In this document: positions 34,693 through 44,153 of the stretch, in pieces
How the letters are laid out: each line of letters starts with the position of its first letter
How positions within the stretch are numbered: the stretch's first letter is position 1
DNA from: Arhodomonas sp051195215
GTDB taxonomy: Bacteria > Pseudomonadota > Gammaproteobacteria > Nitrococcales > Nitrococcaceae
Direction: 5' to 3'
NCBI RefSeq assembly: GCF_051195215.1
Contig: NZ_JBNAZM010000027.1
Span: forward strand, 1 to 64,000
Length of the DNA: 64,000 bases
The notes under the pieces: generated by a model
What the model saw: only the letters and a program-made list of their open reading frames with translations
What the model was told of the DNA's origin: nothing
The model's database searches: none
Made by a program: the position numbers and the translations under genes

Positions 34693-35026
34693 ATCTGCCG
34701 ACCCGCTGTCGGTCGCCGACCGTGAGCGCACCGCCCGCCGGTTGCTGGAGCTCACACAGGAAATGCTGAAGCTCGGCGAGGGGGGTGACTGGGTCGCTTT
34801 CGCCGAGCGCGAGGTCGAGCGTCAGCGCCTGTCCCAGGAGCTGTTTGCCACCCCGGTGCCGCGGGACGCGGCGCCTGTCGTGGCGGACTGCGTACGCCGC
34901 GTGCTCGATCTTGACCAGGAGCTCATCACCCTCGCCGAATCCCACCGCGAAGAGGCCGCCAGGGCCTTGCAGGATGTGCAACGCGGGCGTCAGGCAACCG
35001 ACGCTTATCGACGTTTTTCCCGTTGA
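34646..35026 (+). CDS. fliT: FliT-like flagellar chaperone
   Basis: A 126-residue, highly helical charged protein (ARRLLELTQEMLKLGEGGDW, then EREVERQRLSQELFA). It lies just after fliS, where fliT or a related small chaperone normally lies. FliT binds FliD in enterics. ATG 34646 sits inside the end of fliS. Sequence similarity in this family is low, so the call rests mainly on position and helical pattern. Confidence 0.75.
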   Translation: MPINNGPLGPTAPPAESADPLSVADRERTARRLLELTQEMLKLGEGGDWVAFAEREVERQRLSQELFATPVPRDAAPVVADCVRRVLDLDQELITLAESHREEAARALQDVQRGRQATDAYRRFSR

Positions 35027-35209
35027 TCGGACGACCCGTGCCGGTTCGTTGACGCTCATGCCCCACCGTGCTGAACTGACCACCAGGGTGAGAACTGGTG
35101 CGCACCAGACGAAAAACCAGCGACGCAGAACGCCATTCGACACCCTGAGGAAGCAATAACAAGGCCGTCGGGTGAGCGGTCTATACGGAATGACGGGGGG
35201 TCACAGTTC

Positions 35210-36625
35210 ATGGCACGGGTATTGGTGCTCGATCCGCAGATCGAGCGCGGCGCCGGAGTGCGGGCCATCGTCGGGTTTCTCGAGCACGAGGCGCGACATG
35301 TGACGGGCACGGATGGGCTGGAGGCGGTCTTCGACGAGTTCAAGCCGCAGTTGTGCCTGGTCGCCGCCGATACACCGGCAGGCGAAGCGTTGCAGTCGGC
35401 ATTGTGGGATATAGCGCCCACATTGCCTGCCTATCTGCTCGGTGTGTCGCCTCAAAGCCCGGCGGCACGGGGAGCCAACGTTCTCGGCACGCTGAGTCTT
35501 CCCCCAAAGCGACGAGAGTTTCAGGGCGCTCTCCAGCGTGCGCTGGGTGGCCAGGGCCGTGCGGACGAAAGCGCGTCAGCGGCGCCACGGTTGGTAGGCG
35601 AGAGCCGCGCCATGCAGGCCGTGGGTCGTTTGATCGGCCAGGTCGCCATGAGCGACGCGAGCGTGCTGCTGCTCGGGGAGTCCGGCACCGGCAAGGAAGT
35701 CGTCGCCCAGCAGATCCACGCACAGTCGGCGCGCCGCGACAAACCCTTCGTCCCCGTCAACTGTGGCGCGATCCCCCCGGATTTGCTCGAAAGCGAGCTC
35801 TTCGGCCACGAGAAGGGGGCTTTCACCGGTGCCATCTCCGCCCGACAGGGGCGCTTCGAGCTTGCTCAGGGCGGTACGCTGTTTCTCGACGAGATCGGGG
35901 ATATGAGCCTGCACATGCAGGTGAAGCTTCTGCGCGTGCTCCAGGAGCGGACCTTCGAGCGCGTTGGCTCCAACCGCAGCATCCAGGCGGACGTTCGCAT
36001 CGTCGCTGCGACGCACCGCGATCTCGAGGCGCGGATCGCCGACGGCGAGTTCCGCGAGGATCTCTTCTACCGCTTGAACGTCTTTCCCATCGAGTTGCCG
36101 CCGCTGCGACGTCGTGCCGCTGATATCCCCGTGCTGGTCGACGAGATCGTGCGCCGCATCGAGACCGAGGGTCGCGGTTCGGTGACGATCACCGCCCGTG
36201 CCCTTGCGGTGCTGGGCCAGTACCATTGGCCCGGCAACGTGCGTGAGCTCGCCAATCTCGTCGAACGTCTCGCCATTCTCCACCCGTGGGGGGAAGTGTG
36301 CGTCGAGGATCTGCCGGAGCGTTTCCGCGAGGGCGCCGACGACACCGCGGCGCCGTTGATCGCGGAGCCGCAGGCGCAGGAGGTGGCGGATGCCGCGCCC
36401 GTCCCGACGGCGGCCGCGGTGCCGGCCATCGACCTGGACGACGGGGTCGACCTGCGCGAGCTGCTGGGGGAATTGGAGCAGCGACTCATTCGGGACGCTC
36501 TGGAAGCCACCGACGGTGTGGTGGCGCGGGCGGCCAAGCTGCTCAACCTGCGCCGGACGACGCTGGTGGAGAAGCTGCGTAAATACGGTATCGAGCGCGA
36601 GGAGCTCGCCTCGGGCGCGACCTGA
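35210..36625 (+). CDS. fleQ: Sigma-54-dependent flagellar master regulator FleQ/FlrA
   Basis: A 471-residue enhancer-binding protein. The N-terminal FleQ domain (1-120) lacks an obvious phosphoacceptor pattern. The AAA+ domain has GESGTGKE (156-163), GAFTGA (203-208, the sigma-54 contact loop), the Walker B region TLFLDEIGDM and HWPGNVRELANLVERL. The C-terminal Fis-type helix-turn-helix includes VVARAAKLLNLRRTTLVEKL. FleQ activates the sigma-54 flagellar promoters and responds to c-di-GMP and FleN. fleS and fleR, which often follow, are missing: fliE comes next. Confidence 0.95.
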   Translation: MARVLVLDPQIERGAGVRAIVGFLEHEARHVTGTDGLEAVFDEFKPQLCLVAADTPAGEALQSALWDIAPTLPAYLLGVSPQSPAARGANVLGTLSLPPKRREFQGALQRALGGQGRADESASAAPRLVGESRAMQAVGRLIGQVAMSDASVLLLGESGTGKEVVAQQIHAQSARRDKPFVPVNCGAIPPDLLESELFGHEKGAFTGAISARQGRFELAQGGTLFLDEIGDMSLHMQVKLLRVLQERTFERVGSNRSIQADVRIVAATHRDLEARIADGEFREDLFYRLNVFPIELPPLRRRAADIPVLVDEIVRRIETEGRGSVTITARALAVLGQYHWPGNVRELANLVERLAILHPWGEVCVEDLPERFREGADDTAAPLIAEPQAQEVADAAPVPTAAAVPAIDLDDGVDLRELLGELEQRLIRDALEATDGVVARAAKLLNLRRTTLVEKLRKYGIEREELASGAT

Positions 36626-36744
36626 GGCGGCGCGCCCGGGCGCCGGTGCCCGCAGCCCGGCCTTTGCGATCGCCTGCCGTGACCCTTCGGACACCGCGCG
36701 TCCGGTACGTGACACGGCGTTTCGCCACCCGCGAGCATGGGGTT

Positions 36745-36760
36745 GGCCCGAAACCTGCAA
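36745..36760 (+). promoter_or_regulatory. Sigma-54 promoter of the fliE operon
   Basis: TGGCCCGAAACCTGCA: GG and GC separated by 10 bases, with TGC at -12. About 33 bases before the fliE ATG and just downstream of fleQ. Confidence 0.88.
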
Positions 36761-36792
36761 GGTTCCGTCCGGAACGCGACGGAGGGGCGCCA

Positions 36793-37116
36793 ATGAGCAA
36801 CGTGAACGTTCAACAGGCACTCGCGGAGATGCGCACGCTCGCCGCCCAGGCGAAGGCGGGTCCGCAGGCGGCGGAGCCGACCGGCAAAGCCGAGGGCGCG
36901 GATTTCCAGGGGCTGCTGCGCAACGCACTGGAGACGGTAAACGGCTTGCAGCAGGACAGCAGTCAGAAGACCGACGCCTTTCTCAAAGGAGACGACGTGT
37001 CTTTGACGCAGGTGATGGTCGCCGGTCAGAAATCGCGCGTCGCCTTCGAGGCGGTGAAGCAGACGCGAAGCCACCTGCTCGAAGCCTATCGCGAGATTTC
37101 GCGGATGCAGGTCTGA
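36793..37116 (+). CDS. fliE: Hook-basal body adaptor FliE
   Basis: A 107-residue protein ending with the FliE signature (DDVSLTQVMVAGQKSRVAFE, then VKQTRSHLLEAYREISRMQV). It links the MS-ring to the rod. ATG 36793 follows GGAGGGGCGCCA. Confidence 0.95.
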   Translation: MSNVNVQQALAEMRTLAAQAKAGPQAAEPTGKAEGADFQGLLRNALETVNGLQQDSSQKTDAFLKGDDVSLTQVMVAGQKSRVAFEAVKQTRSHLLEAYREISRMQV

Positions 37117-37122
37117 TAGGTC

Positions 37123-38886
37123 ATGGCGCAAGCGAGTCAGGCGCTCACGCGGCAACAACAGGGGACCGCCGCGACGGATGTGCGCGAGCCGCCCAAGGAC
37201 GGCCAGGGCCGTCTGGGGCAGCTCGCCAGCGAGTATCTCGGTGAGCGGACTTTTCGCCAGCTCGCCTTGATTCTCGGCCTCGCGGCGGCGATCGCCCTGG
37301 GCGTGGGTCTGGTCATGTGGATGCAGGAGCCGCTGTACCGGCCGCTGTTCTCCGATCTGCCCGCAGAGGATGCCAGCGCGGTCATGGACGCCCTCCAGGC
37401 GGCCAACATCCCGTTCGAGCTCGAGCAGAACACCGGTGCCATCCTGGTGCCCGCCGACCGCCTCTATCGCGCGCGCATGACGCTTGCCTCCCAGGGCCTG
37501 CCGCAGACCGGGGACGTCGGCTTCGAGAGTCTGCGCGAGGATCCCAGCTTCGGTACCAGCCGGTTTCTGCAGACAGCGCGTTTCCATCGCGCGCTGGAGA
37601 CCGAGCTCGGTCGGACGATTTCCAGTCTCCGCGCCGTGCGCGAGGCCCGGGTACACCTCGCCTTGCCGGAGCGCTCGGCGTTTGTCGGTGAGCAGCGCCA
37701 GCCGAGCGGCTCGGTGACCGTGGGCCTGTTCGCCGGGCGTTCGCTGACTGATGGCCAGGTACAGGCGATCGTGAACATGGTTGCCAGCGCCGTGCCCGAG
37801 CTTCCGGCTGAACGCGTGACCGTGGTGGACCAACAGGGCCGGCTTTTGAGCAGCGAGGGCGAGTCCGGTGGCAGCGATGTCTCCGGGGAAAAGCTCAACT
37901 ATCAGCGCCAGCTCGAGCGCAGCTACGTGGAGCGCATCCGCAGTCTGCTCGCGCCCATCGTCGGTGCCGAACGGGTGCGTGCACAGGTGGACGCACGCGT
38001 GGACTTCACCGTGAGCGAGCGTACCGAGGAGCGCTACGACCCCGATGCCCGCGCCATCCGCAGCGAACAGCTCAGCAGCGAGCGCAGCCTGCGTGGCGAG
38101 GAGGCCATGGGCATTCCGGGGGCACTATCGAATCAACCGCCGGGGGGCGGCGAGCTCGGCGATTCGCAGCAGGGGCAGGACGCCGAGGCGCAGGGCGAGC
38201 AGGCGCAGGGTGAGCAGAACGCGGACGAGAATGCGCAAGCGTTGGTGGACACCAGCGAGAGCGCGACCCGCAACTACGAGGTCAACCGCACCGTCGAGCA
38301 CGTCCAGGATCAGGTCGGCGAGGTTCAGCGCCTGTCCGTCGCCGTGCTGGTGGACGAGCCCACGACCACCAATGACGAGGGCGATACCGTGCGCGAGCCC
38401 TTCAGTACCGACGAGCTCGCCGAGATCCGGTCACTGGTGGAACGCGCCGTGGGCTTCGATGCCGACCGGGGCGACAGCATCGATGTGGTCAGCACGCGCT
38501 TTCGCGAAAGCCCGGCGCCCGCCGTCGAGGGGCCGCCGCTGTGGGAGCAGCCTTGGGCCTGGGAAGTGGGGCGTCTGCTGCTCGCCGCCCTGCTGGGTCT
38601 GGTGCTGATTCTCGCCGTGCTGCGGCCGCTGGTGCAGGGCCTGACCGGACGGGACCGGCGGGGGCGTGACCGAACCGGCGGCGAAGAAGCGGGCGAAGGC
38701 GACGATCACACCCAGGAACTGCCGGGGCCGGAGCATGCTCAGCTAATGGCCGAGCGTGCCCAGCATCAGATCGAAGAGGGCGGCAACGAGTATGACCAGA
38801 AGGTTCAGACGGCGCGCGAGGTCGTCAGCCGCGAGCCGGCCCTGGCGGCGAACGTGATCAAGGGCTGGCTGGGCGACAACGAGTGA
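37123..38886 (+). CDS. fliF: MS-ring protein FliF
   Basis: A 587-residue inner-membrane protein with two helices: near residues 46-65 (LALILGLAAAIALGVGLVMW) and near 480-500 (LLLAALLGLVLILAVLRPLV). Between them lie the ring-building motifs EDASAVMDALQAANIPFEL and ARVHLALPERSAFVGEQRQP. The cytoplasmic C-terminus (TAREVVSREPALAANVIKGW) binds FliG. It starts six bases after fliE. Confidence 0.96.
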   Translation: MAQASQALTRQQQGTAATDVREPPKDGQGRLGQLASEYLGERTFRQLALILGLAAAIALGVGLVMWMQEPLYRPLFSDLPAEDASAVMDALQAANIPFELEQNTGAILVPADRLYRARMTLASQGLPQTGDVGFESLREDPSFGTSRFLQTARFHRALETELGRTISSLRAVREARVHLALPERSAFVGEQRQPSGSVTVGLFAGRSLTDGQVQAIVNMVASAVPELPAERVTVVDQQGRLLSSEGESGGSDVSGEKLNYQRQLERSYVERIRSLLAPIVGAERVRAQVDARVDFTVSERTEERYDPDARAIRSEQLSSERSLRGEEAMGIPGALSNQPPGGGELGDSQQGQDAEAQGEQAQGEQNADENAQALVDTSESATRNYEVNRTVEHVQDQVGEVQRLSVAVLVDEPTTTNDEGDTVREPFSTDELAEIRSLVERAVGFDADRGDSIDVVSTRFRESPAPAVEGPPLWEQPWAWEVGRLLLAALLGLVLILAVLRPLVQGLTGRDRRGRDRTGGEEAGEGDDHTQELPGPEHAQLMAERAQHQIEEGGNEYDQKVQTAREVVSREPALAANVIKGWLGDNE

Positions 38887-38900
38887 CGGGGCGGTGAGCG

Positions 38901-39884
38901 ATGAACGGTGCGGAGCGGGCGGCAATCTTTCTCATGACGCTGGGCGAAGACGAGGCCGCGGCGATCATGCAGCACCTTGGGCCGAGGGAAGTGCAGCAGC
39001 TCGGCGTGGCGATGTCCAATTTGAGCAACATCTCCAAGGAGCAGGTCAACAGCGTGCTCGACGGCTTCGTCTCCACCGTCGAAGAGCAGACTGCGCTGGG
39101 CATCGGCAACACCGATTACATCCGCTCGGTGATGGTCAAGGCCCTGGGCGAGGACAAGGCCGGCGGCATTATCGATCGCATCCTCATGGGCGGCAACACG
39201 CGCGGTCTCGAGCAGCTCAAATGGCTCGACCCCAAGACCATCGCCGAAATGATCCGGCTGGAGCACCCCCAGATCATGGCCATCGTGCTCGCCTATCTGG
39301 ACTCCGACCAGGCCGCGCAGGTGCTCGCCGAGCTGCCCGAACGAATCCGCCATGACATCGTCATGCGGGTGGCGACGCTGGAGAGCATCCAGCCGGCGGC
39401 ATTGCAGGAGCTCGACGAGATCATGGAGCGCCAGTTCTCCGGTAAGCAGCGGATCAAGTCCTCGTCCATCGGCGGGGCGCAGTCCGCCGCCAACATCATG
39501 AACTACCTGGAGTCGTCCGCCGAGAGCTCGATCATGGAACATATCCAGGAGAGCGATTCGGAGCTCGGCGACCGCATCCAGGATCTGATGTTCGTCTTCG
39601 ACGATCTGGGCGACGTCGACGACCGCGGTATCCAGCTGCTTCTGCGCGAGATCAACACCGATACCCTCGTGCTCGCCCTCAAGGGGGCCGACGACCGGGT
39701 CAAGGACAAGATCCTGCGGAACCTCTCCCGGCGCGCCTCGGAGATGCTCAAGGATGATCTCGACGCCAAAGGCCCGGTGCGGGTCAGCGAAGTGGAAGCG
39801 TCGCAGAAGGAGATCCTCGCCGTGGCCCGGCGTATGGCCGATGACGGTCAGATCATGCTCGGAGGAGGGGAGTCCCTGGTATGA
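38901..39884 (+). CDS. fliG: Motor switch protein FliG
   Basis: A 327-residue C-ring protein: the N-terminal FliF-binding domain (MNGAERAAIFLMTLGEDEAA), the EHPQ motif in RLEHPQIMAIVLAYLD, and the charged torque helix (DDRGIQLLLREINTDTLVLA). It couples stator ion flow to rotation. Its stop overlaps the start of fliH by four bases. Confidence 0.96.
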   Translation: MNGAERAAIFLMTLGEDEAAAIMQHLGPREVQQLGVAMSNLSNISKEQVNSVLDGFVSTVEEQTALGIGNTDYIRSVMVKALGEDKAGGIIDRILMGGNTRGLEQLKWLDPKTIAEMIRLEHPQIMAIVLAYLDSDQAAQVLAELPERIRHDIVMRVATLESIQPAALQELDEIMERQFSGKQRIKSSSIGGAQSAANIMNYLESSAESSIMEHIQESDSELGDRIQDLMFVFDDLGDVDDRGIQLLLREINTDTLVLALKGADDRVKDKILRNLSRRASEMLKDDLDAKGPVRVSEVEASQKEILAVARRMADDGQIMLGGGESLV

Positions 39885-40612
39885 GCGAACGCACCCGTGT
39901 CATCCCGGGCGAGGAGGCGGCCACCGGCATCGAGAGCCCGTGGCGCCTGCCCAGCATGGATGTCGACCCCGGGCCCGCGGCCGAGGAGGAGGAGGCCCCG
40001 GCACCGCAGATGCCCAGCGTCGAGGAGATCGAGCGGATTCAGGCGGAAGCCCGCGCCGAGGCCGCCGAGCAGGGCCGGCGCGAGGGCTATGACGCCGGTT
40101 TCGCCGAGGGCCGTGAGGCGGGCCTCGCGCAGGGTGCCGCCGAGGTCCAGGAGCGGGGGCGCCGGTTGAAGGGGTTGATCGATTCCATCGCTGCCCCCGC
40201 CGCCGAGCTCGACGACGCGGTCGAGGAAGAGCTGGCGTCGATGGCTCTGGCTGTCGCCCGCCAGGTGATCCGGCGGGAGCTCGTCAGTCAGCCCGGCGAG
40301 ATCATCGCCGTGGTGCGCGAGGCCGTCGCCCTGTTACCGCTGACCAGCCGCGAGATCCGCCTGCGTGTGCATCCCGACGACGCCGCGCTGCTTCACGAGC
40401 AGGGCATCGAAGGCGACTGGCGCCTGGAAGAGGATCCGGCCGTCAGCCGCGGCGGTTGCCTGGTGGATACCGACACCTCGCACGTGGACGCGAGCCTGGA
40501 GCACCGCATCGCGAGGGTGGCCGCGGATCTGCTCGGCGATCAGCGCGCCGGCGACGATGATGCGGATGCTGTCGACGACACGGATGGCGGGGCCGCAGAG
40601 GAGCCGTCATGA
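39881..40612 (+). CDS. fliH: Flagellar export ATPase regulator FliH
   Basis: A 243-residue protein with an Ala/Glu-rich GxxxG-like stretch (GYDAGFAEGREAGLAQGAAE) and a C-terminal FliH domain (ELASMALAVARQVIRRELVS). It restrains and positions the FliI ATPase. It overlaps fliG and fliI by four bases each (ATGA type). Confidence 0.94.
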   Translation: MSERTRVIPGEEAATGIESPWRLPSMDVDPGPAAEEEEAPAPQMPSVEEIERIQAEARAEAAEQGRREGYDAGFAEGREAGLAQGAAEVQERGRRLKGLIDSIAAPAAELDDAVEEELASMALAVARQVIRRELVSQPGEIIAVVREAVALLPLTSREIRLRVHPDDAALLHEQGIEGDWRLEEDPAVSRGGCLVDTDTSHVDASLEHRIARVAADLLGDQRAGDDDADAVDDTDGGAAEEPS

Positions 40613-41967
40613 GCGGGGCGGCACGCGTCGACTGGGTACAGCGGCTCGCACGGCGGCGCGAACGTCTGCACCGCCCCGAGCTGATCGTGGAAGGCCGGTT
40701 GCGGCGCATGGTCGGGTTGACCCTCGAGGCGGACGGGTGCGAGGCGCCGGTGGGTTCGCGCTGCGAGATCCGCGGTCACGGCGATCACTGTGTCGAGGCG
40801 GAAGTGGTGGGCTTCGCCAACGGCCGGCTCTACCTCATGCCCACGGGTTCGCTCCACGGTGTTACCCCCAATGCCCGCGTGCTGCCCCGGGAGCAGGCGC
40901 TGGCCGCGAACGTGGGGCCCGACCTGCTCGGCAGGGTGCTCGACGGCGGCGGTGTCCCCCTGGACGATGGGCCGCCGCCGGAGGCGCCGCACCGGATGCC
41001 CCTGGCCGGGCGGGTGATCAACCCCCTCGCGCGTGCGCCGATTCGCCAGCCGCTGGATGTCGGAATTCGGGCCATCAACGCCCTGCTCACCGTGGGGCAG
41101 GGCCAGCGTATGGGCCTTTTCGCGGGGAGCGGCGTGGGCAAGAGCGTGCTCCTGGGCATGATGACCCGCTACACCAACGCGGATGTGGTGGTGGTGGGGC
41201 TGATCGGTGAGCGTGGCCGTGAGGTCAAGGAGTTCATCGAGGACATTCTCGGCCCCGAGGGGCTGGCGCGTGCCGTGGTAGTGGCCGCCCCCGCGGATAC
41301 TTCGCCGCTGATGCGCATGCATGGCGCCATGCTCGCCACCAGCATCGCCGAGTACTTCCGCGATCAGGGCCAGCGCGTGCTGCTTCTGATGGATTCGCTT
41401 ACCCGCTATGCCCAGGCCCAGCGGGAGATCGGCCTGGCCATCGGTGAGCCGCCGGCCACCAAGGGCTATCCGCCGTCGGTATTCGCCAGGCTCCCGCAGC
41501 TCGTCGAGCGTGCCGGTAACGGCCGCGCCGGGCAGGGCTCGATCACCGCGTTCTATACCGTGCTCACCGAGGGCGACGACCAGCAGGATCCGGTGGCGGA
41601 TTCCGCGCGCGCCATTCTCGACGGCCATATCGTGCTCTCGCGCGCGCTCGCCGAAAGCGGGCACTACCCGGCGATCGATATCGAGGCCTCGGCGAGCCGT
41701 GCGATGCTCAACATCGTGGATCGCCCGCAGATGGAGGCGAGCCATCGGCTGCGGCGGCTGTTCAGCACGTACCGGCGCAATGAGGATCTCATCAACGTGG
41801 GGGCCTACCAGCAGGGCAGCGACCCGCAGGTAGACGAAGCCATCGCCTATCACGAACCGATCATGCGCTTTCTGCGCCAGGACGTGCGTGAGGCGGTGAG
41901 CTTTGGCGACGCCATCGCCGAGCTGCATGATCTGATCGGCGCAGAGGCGGGCAGTGAGCTGGCCTAG
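40609..41967 (+). CDS. fliI: Flagellar export ATPase FliI
   Basis: A 452-residue F1-beta-like ATPase with Walker A in GLFAGSGVGKSVLLGMM, VVVGLIGERGREVKEF and RVLLLMDSLTRYAQAQREIG. It energises the unfolding and loading of export substrates. Length and motifs are typical. Confidence 0.97.
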   Translation: MSGAARVDWVQRLARRRERLHRPELIVEGRLRRMVGLTLEADGCEAPVGSRCEIRGHGDHCVEAEVVGFANGRLYLMPTGSLHGVTPNARVLPREQALAANVGPDLLGRVLDGGGVPLDDGPPPEAPHRMPLAGRVINPLARAPIRQPLDVGIRAINALLTVGQGQRMGLFAGSGVGKSVLLGMMTRYTNADVVVVGLIGERGREVKEFIEDILGPEGLARAVVVAAPADTSPLMRMHGAMLATSIAEYFRDQGQRVLLLMDSLTRYAQAQREIGLAIGEPPATKGYPPSVFARLPQLVERAGNGRAGQGSITAFYTVLTEGDDQQDPVADSARAILDGHIVLSRALAESGHYPAIDIEASASRAMLNIVDRPQMEASHRLRRLFSTYRRNEDLINVGAYQQGSDPQVDEAIAYHEPIMRFLRQDVREAVSFGDAIAELHDLIGAEAGSELA

Positions 41968-41990
41968 ACATCGTGATGCAGGGAGAAACC

Positions 41991-42446
41991 GTGTCGAGAC
42001 GTTCCGAGCGCATGCAGCCGATCCAGCGGCTCGCGGGCGATCGCTCCCGCGAGGCGGCCCGCGTGCTCGCGCAGCGGCGCGAGGCCCTGGAGCAGGAAAC
42101 CGAGCGCCTCGCTCAGTTGAGGGGGTTTCGGCGCGAGTACGAGCAGCGCCTGGCGCTGTCCGGGCAGAACGGCATCGACGCTTACCGGCTGCGCGACTAC
42201 AACGCGTTTCTCGCCCGCATCGATACCGCGATCACGCAGCAGCAGCAGAGCATCGACGGCCTTCAGGCAGAGGTCGAGCGGCTTCGCGACGACTGGTTGC
42301 GGGCGTGGGGCAACGCGCGGGCGCTGGAGCAGCTGGTCGCCCGCTACCGTGATCAGGAACGCCGGCGCGCGGAGGCACGCGAGCAGCGCGATAGTGACGA
42401 GCTCGCCCAGCGTTTGGGCGGCAATGGGGACGTGGAGGGTCAATGA
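41991..42446 (+). CDS. fliJ: Flagellar export protein FliJ
   Basis: About 151 residues of continuous coiled coil (RVLAQRREALEQETERLAQL, then DGLQAEVERLRDDWLRAWGN). FliJ is the stalk of the export ATPase. I chose GTG 41991, with AGGGAGA just upstream; in-frame GTG 41973 and ATG 41976 are alternatives. The stop overlaps the fliK ATG. Confidence 0.88.
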   Translation: MSRRSERMQPIQRLAGDRSREAARVLAQRREALEQETERLAQLRGFRREYEQRLALSGQNGIDAYRLRDYNAFLARIDTAITQQQQSIDGLQAEVERLRDDWLRAWGNARALEQLVARYRDQERRRAEAREQRDSDELAQRLGGNGDVEGQ

Positions 42447-43474
42447 TGCAGCCGATCAAATCCGTCGCCGGGGTGCTGTCGTCCGACGGCGCACCGGTCA
42501 AGGGGGCGAGGGGGGGCGACGGCGAGTCGTTTCTCGGACGCCTGAGCGCCAGCCTCGAAGAGCTCACCGGCCGCGAGGTCGACAGCGATCAGATCGCCGC
42601 CTGGCTCGCCGGTGAAAGCCCCGAAGGATTTCCCGGTGGGGAGGAGCTGGCGAAGCTCCTGCAACAGCTTCTGCCCGGGTCGGGAGACGCCGACGCGTCG
42701 GCGTTGCTGCCGGAGACAGTGGCGGAGTCCGATGGTGATGGCACCAATGGCGAGGTGGACGTCGCCGCCCTCATCGGTGCGTTGGTCGCTTCCGAGGGGG
42801 GTGGCCGGGCCGGGGGTGCCGGCGGGCTGCAGCAGGCCAAGGCGCTGTCCGCCAGCCTCCACGAGCGCAACCCGGCGGCCGTGCGCGAGCTCGTGGACGG
42901 ACTGCGGCCCGCCGCCGAGCGCGGTGACGGTCAGGGATTCCGTGAGCTCGTGGCCACCGTGGCCGCCCTCGACGACGGCACCGCGACGGTCTCCCGACCG
43001 ACGACGCAGAGTGCTGCGACCGCGTCGCTGCGTGTCGCCACCCCGGTGGGGCAGCCGGGCTTCACCCAGGCGGTGGGCGAGCAGGTCACGTGGATGGTGC
43101 GAAACGAGGTACAGTCCGCACGGGTGCAGCTCGATCCGCCGGATCTCGGGCCGCTGGAGATAACCGTCTCGCTGCGTGACGACCGCGCCAGCGTGGCGAT
43201 ACACGCACAGCATTCGGCCACCCGTGAGGCGTTGCTCGCCGACAGCACTCGCTTGCGCGCCATGCTCGAGGACAATGGCTTCACCGGGGTCGACGTCTCG
43301 GTGCGCGAGGACCGCCCGGACGGCAGCGGCGCCGGCGAAAGCTTCACCGGCGGCGGTGATGGCCGGGGTGGCGGTCATGACGGCGAGGCGGGAGGCGCCG
43401 GCGACGGCGCCGCGCCGGCGGACGGCACCACGGGCGTGCGGTTGGGGCGGGGACTCGTCGACCATTACGTCTGA
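42443..43474 (+). CDS. fliK: Hook-length control protein FliK
   Basis: A 343-residue protein with a low-complexity, Gly/Asp/Ala-rich N-terminal ruler region and the FliK C-terminal domain (SARVQLDPPDLGPLEITVSL, then LRAMLEDNGFTGVDVSV). It measures the hook and switches FlhB specificity. The C-terminal tail is again Gly-rich. Confidence 0.93.
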   Translation: MMQPIKSVAGVLSSDGAPVKGARGGDGESFLGRLSASLEELTGREVDSDQIAAWLAGESPEGFPGGEELAKLLQQLLPGSGDADASALLPETVAESDGDGTNGEVDVAALIGALVASEGGGRAGGAGGLQQAKALSASLHERNPAAVRELVDGLRPAAERGDGQGFRELVATVAALDDGTATVSRPTTQSAATASLRVATPVGQPGFTQAVGEQVTWMVRNEVQSARVQLDPPDLGPLEITVSLRDDRASVAIHAQHSATREALLADSTRLRAMLEDNGFTGVDVSVREDRPDGSGAGESFTGGGDGRGGGHDGEAGGAGDGAAPADGTTGVRLGRGLVDHYV

Positions 43475-43527
43475 GGCCGGTCAACGCCGCCCGAACGTGC
43501 CGCTACCGGCCGCGGCCGGTGCATCGG

Positions 43528-43543
43528 TGGGGTCAAGTTTGCG
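43528..43543 (+). promoter_or_regulatory. Possible sigma-54 promoter of fliL
   Basis: TGGGGTCAAGTTTGCG keeps GG-N10-GC and a T-run before GC but lacks the CACG part. Located about 58 bases before the fliL ATG at 43600. It would start the fliLMNOPQ unit. Confidence 0.4.
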
Positions 43544-43599
43544 CCCCGGGGGCCGATGGCCGGGGTGACGAGCTTTGCCAACAGGATGCGTATATAGCG

Positions 43600-44139
43600 A
43601 TGAGGGACTTTGAATCAATGGGTGCGGCTCTTGGTCCGGTTGTGACCGGCGCAGCACCGCGGCGGCGCCAGCGGGGAATGTCCGTGCTGGTGCTCGTGCT
43701 TATCGTCGTGCTGGGCATGCTGGTGCTCGGTGGCGGGACCGTCGCCGCACTCTATTTCACCGGCGTCATCGGCGGTGGCGACCCGGCGTCTGCGGAACAG
43801 CCGGAGGAACCCGAGCCGGAGCCGCCGCAGTACCTGCCGCTCGAGCCGCCGCTGGTGGTCAATATCGACAACAGCGGGCGTACCAGCTATCTGCAGGTGG
43901 GTGTGGAGCTCATGGCGCGGGACAAGAGCGTGATCGAGGCGGTGCAGTCACACATGCCGGTGGTGCGGAACAATCTGTTGCTGCTCTTCGGTAACCAGTC
44001 CCAGGAGGAGATCACAACCCGTGAAGGCAAGCAGGCGCTGCGCATGAAGGCGCTTGCCGAGGTGAACACCGTGCTTGCGGAGCAGTCGGTGGAAGGCGAG
44101 ATCGAGGCGGTGTATTTCACCTCCTTTGTGGTGCAGTAA
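43600..44139 (+). CDS. fliL: Flagellar basal body protein FliL
   Basis: About 179 residues: a short basic N-terminus, one membrane helix (VLVLVLIVVLGMLVLGGGTV), and a periplasmic domain with YLPLEPPLVVNIDNSGRTSY and the closing VEGEIEAVYFTSFVVQ. FliL surrounds and steadies the stator units. ATG 43600 is used; ATG 43618 with GAGGGAC upstream is a reasonable alternative. Confidence 0.93.
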   Translation: MRDFESMGAALGPVVTGAAPRRRQRGMSVLVLVLIVVLGMLVLGGGTVAALYFTGVIGGGDPASAEQPEEPEPEPPQYLPLEPPLVVNIDNSGRTSYLQVGVELMARDKSVIEAVQSHMPVVRNNLLLLFGNQSQEEITTREGKQALRMKALAEVNTVLAEQSVEGEIEAVYFTSFVVQ

Positions 44140-44153
44140 CGGGCCGTCACACC

